Assembly (NCBI GenBank): GCA_964036045.1
Contig: OZ038382.1
Span: 106,291,007 to 106,355,006, forward strand
From: Eutreptiella sp. 'Long Island Sound 2002'
Taxonomy: Eukaryota; Euglenozoa; Euglenophyceae; Eutreptiales; Eutreptiaceae
Direction: 5' to 3'
Length of the DNA stretch: 64,000 bases
Below are positions 47,301 through 56,853 of the stretch, piece by piece (within the stretch, counting starts at the first letter, position 1; the number at the start of each line of letters is the position of its first letter). Below the pieces are notes generated by a model, which was not told the origin of the DNA, searched no databases, and saw nothing but the letters and a program-made list of their open reading frames with translations. The translations under genes were made by a program, and so were the position numbers.

Positions 47301-48697
47301 TCGAAAAGCTTTCGAAGGGTCTCCATTCGTGATCCTCCCGGGGGAGTCTCGCGGCGGAGCTTGGCCTCCGCCTCCTCCGTCGCGGCGGCTGTGGCTGCGG
47401 CAGCTCGCCCTTCGGCTTCCTCCCGGGCACGAGCCGCTTCGGCTTCCCGGGCCTGCTGCAGCCGAGCCTTCTCCGCTTCCAACGCCGCCAACTCCGCCTC
47501 CGTCTTGGCCCTCTCCTCAGCGACCTTCCGTCGCGCGGCCTCGATGGCGTCCTTCTTGGCGGCGTCCGCCTGGGCCTTGGCCGTTGCCTCGGCATGGCCC
47601 CTTTCCTCCAGCTCCTTCTTTGCCCTCTCTTGGGCAAGCGCCTCTTCCAGCGCCTTCACCTCGGCCTCCTTGCAGGCAATGGCCTCCTGCGTCAGGCGGG
47701 CTTCCTCGTCGGCTGCTGCCACCTCACCCTTGACCTGGGCAATCGCTGCCTGATGTGTCGCTGCGGCCGTCAGTCTGGCCGCAATGGCTGCCACGGTCAA
47801 GGCGTGGATGGCCATGTTATGCGCCCACTCCGCAGCTTCCTGCTGGGCGATGCCGACGGCACCCTCCACGGCAGCTGTCTGCTGCGTGGCCCGTTGCCGG
47901 GCAACCCGAAGGTTGCAGGGCACCCCACAGGCGCGCTCACAGGCGCGCGCCACGTCCCTTTGGTCGGGAGCGACGCTGCTGCTGGAGCTGGCCTGGTCGG
48001 CCGGCATCCTCCCGCGGTGGGCCGACTCCACGTCGCTGCTGGGGCCTGACTTCCTCAGGTGCAGCTGACGGGGCTTGGCCTTGGCAGGCTTTGCGACTTG
48101 GAGGAAGTCACCAAGGGTGGTGTGGCCGGGGTGGTGACCGCCACTGGCCCGTTGGGGACTGGGGGCTGGGGTTCCGCCCTTGGCGCCTTGGGCGGCTTCG
48201 GCGGCCAGGGATGCCTGGTACTCCCGCCACTTCAGGTCCCGCTTCCTGTCCCCGGCGGACCGCTTCTCCTTCCCCGGAGACGCGCTGCTGCTGCTGCCCT
48301 GCAGCCTCCGCTCGCTCCCCGGTTCCGGGAAGTTCTTCTCAATCATGTCCCACATGGAGACATTGATCGTGGTGCCCGACGGGTACTCGTTGGGCTTCTC
48401 GTCCTCCTCAATCCTGTCGGGGCGCAGCCCTTCGCCGGGCCTGTCTGGCCGGGTCCAGACCCTCCAGCGCCTCTGCTGGAAGCGGAAGGCAAACCCTTCC
48501 ACCCGCAGCCAGTCTTCGACTGCCTGCAGACGGTCGGGGCCCATGTCCTGGCGGAGCTCGAAGCTCCCGGGCATGCCGCCTTCGCACTGGGAGTGGCTGT
48601 GGCGGTAGTGCTGGTCCCAAACCAACCCACGCAGTAGGCGCACTGCATGGGGGTGGGGCCGCGGCCACGTCTTGCCCGCTTCTTGCCAGTTTACCAT
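44352..48697 (-). pseudogene. R2 Gag, near full length, broken
   Basis: From ATG 48697 a frame of over 1000 codons covers the N-terminal domain, the Ala/Glu/Lys coiled coil, the Gly-Pro-Pro-rich segment (GGPPGPGGPGGGPPGG), a second helical stretch, and the start of the capsid (IKPPMYDGNPLNLGRFLEKL). A frameshift near 45650 throws it out of frame. Capsid and the CX2CX8HX4C finger continue in other frames to LTR C, where the last codons and the gag stop are lost. Further shifts lie near 45105. Length before damage would be about 1450 residues, large for a Ty3/gypsy Gag. R2 shows that the two Gag parts seen separately in R3 were one protein. Confidence 0.85.
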
Positions 48698-49096
48698 GGC
48701 AGCGGCGGGCGTACTTGGTCTTGAAGTTTTTGGTGGGCACTCGTTCCGCTCAACGAACTGGTCCTGGTGGTGTTTGTTGAGGCGGGTGATGCAGCACTGG
48801 ACTGGGAGTGCGGCCGGTGCTGGTCGGCTGGTGGTTGTGGAGGTGGGTAACGCGACTTGGTGTGCGGCCTTGCTGGTCAGCCGATAGGACTCGCTGATGA
48901 GGGAGTCCTGGTCTGTCCACCTCCTTCACGGTCGCGGCGCTTCCGTGGTCGCTCAGGGCGATGCTCTGGGCGACGCTGCGGGCCGCTGCGCTGCGCTGCA
49001 AGCTGCGAGCTGCGAGCTGCTGCGCCGCGCTGCTCGGGGTTGGTGGCCCTGAGTGGCACGCGAGGGATGGGTAACCCCGCGGCGGTGAAACGCTTT
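48698..49096 (-). other. R2 leader between LTR D and gag
   Basis: Matches the R3 leader closely. No TGG-type primer site directly follows the LTR; the first bases on the minus strand are AAAGCGTTTCACCGC. GC-rich, with repeats of CGCAGC. Confidence 0.7.
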
Positions 49097-52000
49097 TGAC
49101 GCGTTCCCGTGGGGGGCCTGGCCACGGGACGCTGCGGTGACACGCACAGGCAAGCAGGCAGGCGAAGCACTGCGCTCACAGGGGCATCATTACGCTCGTG
49201 TCATGAGACAAAGCGTTTCAGGATCCTTGCCACTCTGAAACAAGGGAACAAATGTATGTACAGCAACACATCAGGATATGTACACATGGCGTTAAGACTG
49301 GACTGGGGTAAGGGCATTACAGGACAATAGACACTCAGTCCCAACTCATATCCCAATCCCAGGTCCGACCCTCTCAGTGGCTGGTGGAGGCGGGGGCTCA
49401 AACACAACCCATGCCCTGCTCAGTCCGGACCCTGAAACCCTGCCAATAGGGGGGCTGTCTCGCCCAGCCACAGGCCAGTTCCTGGGAACCAAGGTGCTCC
49501 AAGGCCAACCGACAGGGACTTCCCATGCTCCTGTAACGGCAGGTCTCAACTCCCCTCTGAGCCAGAGATATGGCCCCGCCATTATTCCCTAGGAGTTGGT
49601 AGCTGAAAATGGGCTGTTTCAGCCCGAACTGATATTAGCTCAAAAATCTCCAAAATTGACCCCTCGTCCGGGCCCGCCAGAGGTAGGTACGAGGCAACTG
49701 ACCCTATGCCCTTTGAGTACAAACTCCCTGTTGCCCCCACCCAACCTGGTTCCCTCTGAGGTCCCGGCATCAGGGCACCACGGGTACGTCAAGTGGGGTC
49801 ATGATGCCAAAATCACCAAAATTGGCGTCATTCCCACGCGTGGCTCACCCGGCCAGGGCAAGGCCAATGGCTCACAGGATAGGAGGCAGGACCTAGGACT
49901 CATATCTGAGTGTACAACTTGGAATTGGGTCCGGGCTCCCTGTGGGCATAGGGATATGGGGCCGCCAGGTGACCACACGGGGGGGTGGAATTGGGGTCCC
50001 AAAAAGGGGGTCATTTTGGCTGCTCAAAATGAGCCAAAATCCGGGGGTGCTCCCAATAGTATATCTCCACGCCGGCCTGGAGATCGGATTCGCCATTCCA
50101 TACGCGATCCACCGGGAGTCTAACAAAGAGACCCATGCCTTTGGCTCTCTAAGATCTCCATGCCAGTTGGCATGGTGACAATCCCAATTGGGTCCACAAT
50201 TGCCAAAATGGCAAAATTGTCCACACTCACTTTGGGCTAGCGCCTTAACGAAGGTTGCTCCGCTTCACCCACGTGGTGTGTGAACCATGGGGACCAAAGT
50301 CCATAACACCCATGTCATATATGGTCCATTGGTCCATGCGTCCGGCGTGCACGGGGGGCTGAACATAGTGCATGGCGGGCAGAAAATGTGGAAAATTGCT
50401 CAAAATGGCCGAAAATGCGCACACTCATGGTTGGGGCAAATGAGGCACATGCCCGACTTGGACCGGAGTGTGCCATATGATTGGTATCAAGTCATATGTG
50501 TCCAACATATCATTTGGGCGTCGCCCAACTCCTTCCGTATTGGGAATGGCAGGGTCGCCAAGTGAGCCCATGATTTAGGATAATCCCAAATCGCCAACAT
50601 GGCGGCCAGGGTATGCCAAGCCCAAGAGGAGTTATTCGCCGGATCCAAGATATGTTGGGCACCGAAGTATGTACCTGCAAAACATACTTGGGTCATGATG
50701 TCAATTGAGCGCAACGTTGAGATACATGGTCGCCACTTGACATCATGACGGGCAAAAAACAGCAATATTGGCGAAAAAACACCCAAAAGGGCCTTGAAAG
50801 GCGCACAAATATATTATAACACCTTCGGCTTGGATTGAGTAATCGACCAATGCTTCTAAACACAATGACTTGACACCAATGACCTCCGATTCCACATATG
50901 TGCTCCACTTGGGGCGCTTTGAAAGGTCACGAGCGCTACTTCCCAAGTGGGCACATGAAAATATGGAAAATTGCAAAACACACACCTTGCTCCCAACGCA
51001 TCGCTTTGGGATCGCCACACAAGCTTCCATCCACGAAGGCTAGGCTTGCAATTGATCGTGGGGAGTATAAGAAATGGCCTCGTGCAATATGAGGTCCATT
51101 GGTGGGTGTATCGCTCTTAGCCAAACCCGCCAAATGGGCACGCAATACAACACATGGCACATACCACATACTGCCCAAAAAGGTAGCTCCTCCCACGATA
51201 TGTCATGCCCCTCCAAGGGAATAACTTTGTGTCAATCGCTCATAGGAACTCAAGGAAAGTTCCTATCAACACCAACACTCGCGCGCTACACTCGAAAGTT
51301 ATCTCAACGCACGCAATATCATGGCCAAAGAGTTATAACGCAAACTCTACCCTCTTGACCATGATCCATTACGCTAGCGCACGTGTGGAGACGCAAGGCG
51401 TATAAAGCTTCCCAAATTACGTCGGGAGTATTGTGAATACATCCCATGTTTCTTTATTGTCATTCCTCGCAAGCGGCACGAGATATGACCCTCACAAGTG
51501 GCCTCACGAATCAACTTTGTTTTGCCCATATCTCTAAGACAAATGGAGGGCAAGACAAAAGGAAAGTTGATTCGTGCATAGGGAAGCACGTAGGTCCACT
51601 CGAAAGAGGTCAAATCAAGTGCGGGGAAGTCGAAGTCGAAAATCCGAATTCGACATCCTGAAAAATTCGGATTAAGGTTGCGAGTGTACAATGTGAAAAT
51701 TGCAGATGCATCAATGCAATTCCTGAAGACTTTAGAGTCTTCGTCACGGATTGCGCTAAAATATCTGTAAATAACAGTTAAACTGGCGGTTACGCTAAAG
51801 TCGCGAGCCAACCGCCAGCAGTCAAAACATTGATTATCAGAACGGAAGTGTGAAAATTTACGGAAACAATATGAAAATAAAACCCTGTTGATTCCTGATA
51901 TTCTGATGTGTAAATCTCAGCGGGCGACGCATCGGTTGCCGATGCGGCCGCTAATAGCTGAAATGCCCAGATCTCTCACACAAACACGTCCTACCTACAT

Positions 52001-52233
52001 CTGTTGCCGAATCGACGGCCGAAGGCGGTGCGGGGCAGATTGGCGTGAAATAGTAAGATACCGGCAACTGGCAGTTTGCCGGTACATGGTAACATGCCCC
52101 AAGTGGCCGGAATGCCGTCACGGGGGCTTTACGGCAAGGGACATGCTCCTGCCGGGCTCTCACCGGGCTTCATCGGGCGTCTTCCCCTCCGTACATACCC
52201 CACCATGGTCATGGGGTTATGGGTACCGCTTCA
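49097..52233 (-). repeat. LTR D (5' LTR of R2), 3137 bp
   Basis: Begins TGACGCG and ends GGGTACCGCTTCA (plus strand), pairs with LTR A by sharing the 32-bp gap near 52190, and is followed by the right ATCA duplication. It also has its own short deletion near 52005 where the other copies read GTTAGGGTTAGG or similar. Confidence 0.95.
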
Positions 52234-52237
52234 ATCA
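52234..52237 (+). repeat. Target-site duplication ATCA, right flank of R2
   Basis: Second copy of the ATCA at 20097-20100. The R1 codons continue directly after it. Confidence 0.9.
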
Positions 52238-52563
52238 TCCCTGTAGTTAAGGAAGCTTCATGGTGGTGGCTCGTTGGTGAGGTTGCTGCGGATTGGGTCG
52301 AAATCCCAACTGACCACCCATTTTTTGTAACCTCACATGGCAAGGTAAACAACTGTACCGTTCCATATCGGGTTGTTTTCTTTGACTCCTTTGGCCATGA
52401 TCGGGCTCAACAGCCTGGACCTTCACAGCCTGCCATCAGGCCTGAGGCTGTTTGCAATGGTTGGAGTGAGCCATCTGTCGACTCGCAGTTTCATGGATTG
52501 CCAGACAGCCAGCCGCGAACTGAAAATGAGCCTGCCCATGAGGCTGTGAGTGCTCCCTCTTGA
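52234..52563 (+). pseudogene. R1 methyltransferase-like domain, C-terminal piece
   Basis: After removal of R2 the frame reads on as IPVVKEASWWWLVGEVAADW, EIPTDHPFFVTSHG, then YRVVFFDSFG, and stops at TGA 52561. This is the second half of the domain cut at 20100: the strand ending in VVP-like IPVV, followed by a Trp-rich helix and a last strand. The rest is a Ser/Pro/Glu-rich linker. The reverse transcriptase frame opens at 52581, just after the stop, in another frame. Confidence 0.75.
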
Positions 52564-52638
52564 CAGTTTGTGTTGTCTGATGGTGGCTAGGTTGTCAGCG
52601 AAGGCGTTTTGGTCGTCAACGATTAGCGAAAAGATCGG

Positions 52639-52644
52639 TTCAAT
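52639..52644 (+). repeat. Target-site duplication TTCAAT, left flank of R4
   Basis: TTCAAT here and at 62804-62809 flank R4. Adding the preceding G gives a possible 7-bp match. Confidence 0.85.
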
Positions 52645-53184
52645 AGTGAAGTGGACCCACAATCCTAAGCACCACAGGTTAAAAAGGTTTTGACAGATCG
52701 ACACATTGATGTCATTTTACTGGCATGCATGTCATTTGCTGATGCATGATGATCATGATTTGGATGGTCGTGGATGCATGGTGATCATGATTTGGATGGT
52801 CATTTATACTGATTTTGTATCATTGCAACCCTGTGTCTCTAAGGCTATTGGAGTCGCTTTTACTACTATTTAACACAGTTTCGTGCTATGCGCCCCTCTT
52901 TGAGTGGGAGCCTTTGTGGGCTATGGGCGCTATTCATTCTTTTGCTCTTGGTAGGAAATACCCATGGTGGTCACATGTGCACAACACAAATAACAAGCAA
53001 AGGGCAATAGAGAAAGCAAACAAGCAAAGCGTTGTAAAGTAAACGAAGTGAATGGGAAACTGCGAGTGTAAATAAGTCAGTGGTTTGTCACATACTCTGT
53101 GTTTGTACAGCCTCAGTGTGATACAATGAATGAGTCCAAGGTGCAGTGCTTTCTAAGGGGTGCTGGTTAGAGCCTAAATCTTAG
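52645..53184 (+). repeat. R4 5' LTR, 540 bp
   Basis: AGTGAAGTGG to AAATCTTAG, matched by 62264-62803. The ends are not the standard TG...CA, and the exact border may be off by one or two bases. Contains a 32-bp tandem duplication at 52741-52804. Confidence 0.93.
52741..52804 (+). promoter_or_regulatory. Tandem 32-bp repeat in R4 LTR
   Basis: Two copies starting GATGCATG at 52741 and 52773, each with TGATCATGATTTGGATGGTC. Present in both LTRs. TTATACT follows at about 52804, a possible TATA-like element. A U3 enhancer role is inferred from position. Confidence 0.5.
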
Positions 53185-53196
53185 TGGTAGCAGAGC
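53185..53196 (+). promoter_or_regulatory. R4 primer binding site
   Basis: TGGTAGCAGAGC directly follows the 5' LTR. It differs by one base from TGGTATCAGAGC, the common LTR-element site complementary to the 3' end of initiator methionine tRNA. Confidence 0.88.
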
Positions 53197-53310
53197 GAAC
53201 AATTCTGAAGGTGTCAACTATACAAAGGCGCCTGATTCTGTCTGCGTCTGTCTGTTCTGTCAGTTCTGTGAACAGTTCTGCCTGTTTGAATCTGAACTGT
53301 GATAAACAAG

Positions 53311-55314
53311 ATGAGTGACATGGATCCCCCAACCACAACTGAGGCGAAAGAAAAAGACACCCCTACAACAACCTCCACAGATGAGTCCCTTGAGACCACC
53401 TCAGAGTCTGTGAAAGAATACAGGCGAGAGTTAAAGGAAGTCCTTGAATCTAAACCCTCATCCTCAGAAAACCCTACGCCTAAAAGTCTCAACGCTGATC
53501 CAGAGGTAAAGGTGCGAGATGTGTCGGGTCCCAGCGCAGAGACAGAAGTGCGCGAAGACGCTCGTGAACACGAACCCATGCGCGAAGACGCTCGAGGTGA
53601 AAGGCACGAAAGCGTCGACAGGGACGACGCCAAGCACGAAGACGGCAGCGTAGGTGAACCTGATGAATGGAAGCAAGCAGTTGACTTTGCGAAGGAACTA
53701 GCGAGCGAGGGTAAGCTAGAGTGGTTTGAGACCATGATGTCCAGGATTGAGTCAGGGAGAGTGGACGAGAGGAAGGATGAGGATAGGGAGTCCAGAACAA
53801 CAGTGTCCGAGAGGTCAAAGGGGAAGAAGCACGACTTAGGTGAGTTCAAGTTTGGAAAACCAGGACCACCTTCCTCACCTCCCACTTCCTCGACAAGTTC
53901 TCACACTTCTCGTTCGACAAAGACAAAAAGGCCGACAACCAGTACAGGTGCATCGGCTGCGTCGACGACATCGAAGCTGAGCCGTGCGACAGAAATCCAA
54001 GAGTCTTTGTCGAAGATGTTGGAGGAACAGAAGAAAATCTCCCGACGTTTAGACGAGTTGGAGGAGTCTGGGAAAAGTTGCATCGAAAGTGACCTGAACA
54101 CTTCTGCCCTCTCCAAGGTAACAGGTCTCCACCTGTTAGACGAACATCAAAAAGGCATTTCACCCTTCCTTCCGAGGATCAAAGAGTCGTACCTGCCGGA
54201 CGAGTTTGCTGTGAGAATCAAGGTTGGTAGCTTGCAGGAAGCGCGCGACAAGCATGGGTTAACGGCACTTGCACTGCTCGCCGTTTCACCTTCCAAGGTG
54301 GATGACAGCGACCTCGACGACAGCAAAGATTCAGGGAGTGGTACGAAGGGCACAGCGAAGGGAAAGCTGGAGATACCTCTACCTGTGTTCACCGGGAAGC
54401 GCCTCGACCTGTACGCGCGTGACTTCGTGAGGTACCTGCGAATGACAGGGCAGAAAGCTGCAGATGAGATGACCCGCGCCGACCTGATCGTGACAGGCTG
54501 CAAGAATGAATGGCTTCGAGGAGTGGTAGACGACATCTTAACCACGTCGGGATCATGGGTACACTTTCTGAAACAAGTGGAATCTGCCTTCCCTCACTTC
54601 GAGACAGATGCATCCATTCGCGGAGCCTTGGAGAAAGTACAGAAACTTAAAGAACTCCCAACTCCTGCCGATGTTCGTCAACTGCTGCAGAAGCTCAAAC
54701 GCCTTATGACCCAGTTGGAGATTCCTATGTCCGAGACCGAGAAACTCCTTTTACTGACCCGAAAGATTCAGAAGAAGACTTGGACCGAATGTCGGTCGAC
54801 CGTGGAAAGGAAGGCGAAGACGCACACCTATCAAGACTTGGCTGACTTGCTGGAGGAACTCGCTCTCGAACGAATATCAGACCAACATGTCGAAGGTGAA
54901 CGCGAAGCTCAACTCAATTTCCTGAAAGGAGGGAACAAGAACAAAAACCAAATCCAACAACCGCCGCCCGAAGCTGGTCAAGACGAAGAAGTCCAAGACT
55001 TATACTGGTCAGAAGGACAAAAAGGCAACGGAGGCAAAGGCAAAGGAAAAGGACGTGGGAAAGGTAGCGGTCGTGGAGGCGGTCGGGAAGAACAAGGAAA
55101 ATGGGTATGGCAACCGCCTCAATTCCATTCCATCGTGTGGTGCGAGTACTGTGGAAAAGAGAACCATGCTCGTGACCAATGCTGGACGAAAGAAGGGGAC
55201 GAAAGGAAAGCCCGCGCTGCAGCCAAGAAACAAGGAGAAGATCCTGGCAAAGGAAAAGGCAAGAGCGACGGAAAAGGGGAAGGCAAAGGCGACAGAAAGG
55301 GCAAAGGCAACTGA
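53311..55314 (+). CDS. R4 Gag
   Basis: The first in-frame ATG is at 53311 (MSDMDPP), about 115 bp after the primer site; the open frame begins a few codons earlier without an ATG. Residues 1-200 are acidic and Ser/Thr-rich. A short coiled coil (ATEIQESLSKMLEEQKKISR) precedes the capsid: IPLPVFTGKRLDLYARDFVRY to LELALERIS-like helices (about 54370-54880). A Lys/Gly-rich stretch surrounds the zinc knuckle CEYCGKENHARDQC (about 55141-55182, CX2CX4HX4C). The TGA at 55312-55314 ends it, but the same frame continues to the protease after a further TAG at 55534. The 668 residues form a complete Gag with no internal break. Confidence 0.9.
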   Translation: MSDMDPPTTTEAKEKDTPTTTSTDESLETTSESVKEYRRELKEVLESKPSSSENPTPKSLNADPEVKVRDVSGPSAETEVREDAREHEPMREDARGERHESVDRDDAKHEDGSVGEPDEWKQAVDFAKELASEGKLEWFETMMSRIESGRVDERKDEDRESRTTVSERSKGKKHDLGEFKFGKPGPPSSPPTSSTSSHTSRSTKTKRPTTSTGASAASTTSKLSRATEIQESLSKMLEEQKKISRRLDELEESGKSCIESDLNTSALSKVTGLHLLDEHQKGISPFLPRIKESYLPDEFAVRIKVGSLQEARDKHGLTALALLAVSPSKVDDSDLDDSKDSGSGTKGTAKGKLEIPLPVFTGKRLDLYARDFVRYLRMTGQKAADEMTRADLIVTGCKNEWLRGVVDDILTTSGSWVHFLKQVESAFPHFETDASIRGALEKVQKLKELPTPADVRQLLQKLKRLMTQLEIPMSETEKLLLLTRKIQKKTWTECRSTVERKAKTHTYQDLADLLEELALERISDQHVEGEREAQLNFLKGGNKNKNQIQQPPPEAGQDEEVQDLYWSEGQKGNGGKGKGKGRGKGSGRGGGREEQGKWVWQPPQFHSIVWCEYCGKENHARDQCWTKEGDERKARAAAKKQGEDPGKGKGKSDGKGEGKGDRKGKGN

Positions 55315-56853
55315 GAGAAAGGTGGCAAAGGAGAATCGGGCAAAGGACAACCAAGCCAAACCACACCGCCACCCAACGCAATTCCCTTGCCTGAAGCCGC
55401 TGAAGGAGAAGAGGGACCAACCAATCGAAAGAGAAGGAGGTTCCTCAAGCTTCAAGAGAACCTTAACAACATGGTCAAATCCTGTGGACTTGCGTTGATG
55501 ATGGACGCAAAGCCACTCCCTCCGCAAGACAAGTAGGGAGGCGGCTCTTTGGGGAAGGGCTACCTGTTGCCAGTCGAAGTAACCGAAGCATCCGCGATTG
55601 AAAATTTTATTGATATGGGGGCTACGAGCAGTATAATGGCGGCAAAACACGTACCTGAGGGAGAAATTGAGTACGCGCCGAGCGTTGGTATTCGTATTGG
55701 CGACGGGAGAATATGCCTGACCGAAGGGAAGTACAAAGGGACGGTGATTCTGGGGAGAAGGAGATTACCGAAAAGTTTCTTAGTCCTCGAGACGGACGCG
55801 TTCAACGCAGTGCTCGGTGAGGACTTCTTCGAGGAGAACCCGGAGATTCGTTACCTGGGCCTTCAGTCACCGAGACACCTCCTAGTACGGACAGACGAAG
55901 GAGAGTGGGAGAAGGTGCACCTCGAAGAGACCGCGGAGATTGTCGAAGGAGTAAAGGTCTTGAGGGACATCAGCTTTGACCTGGACAAGGAAGTTAAGGT
56001 CGAAGGACTGCTGCGTTTGGAGAAAGAAATGCTACTAACCCTGGAGACCTACACCTTAGCCACGGAGATGAAGCTACACGCGTACAAGATGTGGAACATC
56101 GAAGGTGATCCCTGCGGTGACGATTTTATCGAACTCTTCCTTAATCACGTTAACGCGGACAGCGAACTCTACTGTTGGAGACAAGGCAATAGCGCCTGGT
56201 GGTACAATTGGCGAGACCTGGGGAGATGGAAGTACCTGTACGCCAACCCACCGTTTTCCCAAATGGAGAAAGTCTTGACGAAAGTCGCTTTGGAAGGTGC
56301 ACGAGTAATCCTTGTCGTACCTGAAGAAGGAAAATGGATGAAGAAAGCGTGGAGAGATTTACTGACCAAGCTGACAATAACCCAAGTACGACTACCTGAT
56401 GATCCTATGTACAAAGTTGACTATGGGGTGGAGCTACTGCCCGCTCCCAAGTGGCGAACGAATTTATGTCTTGTTGACGGATCGCTCAACCCGGTGGCGC
56501 GAGAGGACTTGAACCCCGAAGTTGTCGAGAAGATCACAAAGAACAACCAAGGATGGGGAAGAAAGCACATGTTACAACATTTCCCTGACCCGAAGGAATC
56601 GCAACAAGACCGAAAACGTGAAGACATGAAGGTGACCATCAAAGAACTACCTAAAGGAAACCGAGAGCTCCCGGCTGAAGAGAAAAGTGAACTCTCAGAA
56701 GAAGTGCATGACAGCGATGGGCTGTCGGAAGCTCCTAGTATAAGCACCATCACACCTGTGACTGAAGGGAGCTACCCAACTTCGATGGAGTATGAGGACA
56801 TGTTCAACGACGTCCTTTTGGCTTGTGAAAACGAAGAATTGTTGCTCCGATGA
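55315..56853 (+). CDS. R4 protease and methyltransferase-like domain
   Basis: Same frame as Gag. A Lys/Pro-rich spacer runs to TAG 55534-55536. The protease follows: IENFIDMGATSSIMA and NAVLGEDFFEEN. The active site is Asp-Met-Gly, not Asp-Thr-Gly; ACG to ATG is a CpG-type transition. From about 56040 comes the MT-like domain: HAYKMWNIEGDPCGDDFIEL, YCWRQGNSAWWYNW, YLYANPPFSQMEKVL with NPPF at 56245-56256, GARVILVVPEEGKWMKKAW and KWRTNLCLVDG. NPPF-type motifs bind the target base amine in adenine-N6 methyltransferases; the AdoMet-binding FxGxG motif is not evident, so enzyme activity is uncertain. It ends at TGA 56851, in frame with the RT segment. Confidence 0.8.

Larger units (their letters stand above)
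20101..52233 (-). mobile_element. R2: outer Ty3/gypsy-type element on the minus strand, containing R3
   Basis: Outer LTRs A (20101-23251) and D (49097-52233) share a 32-bp gap that LTRs B and C do not have, so A and D belong together. Transcription runs right to left: LTR D, leader, gag (48697 to 44352), then the R3 insertion, protease, RT-RNase H-integrase-chromodomain (28572 to 24737), polypurine tract, LTR A. R2 is missing about 300 bp between gag and pol, and 868 bp between protease and RT. Its RT-RH-INT frame is otherwise long and open. Confidence 0.92.

Noticed and set aside
20101-52233. Four LTR copies as a tandem array from unequal recombination
   Set aside because: The shared 32-bp indel pairs A with D and B with C, and internal sequences are interrupted at a non-LTR point, as expected for nesting.
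52815-53042. 75-codon frame in both R4 LTRs with two substitutions, both synonymous
   Set aside because: No ATG at the start, and two changes are too few to show selection.
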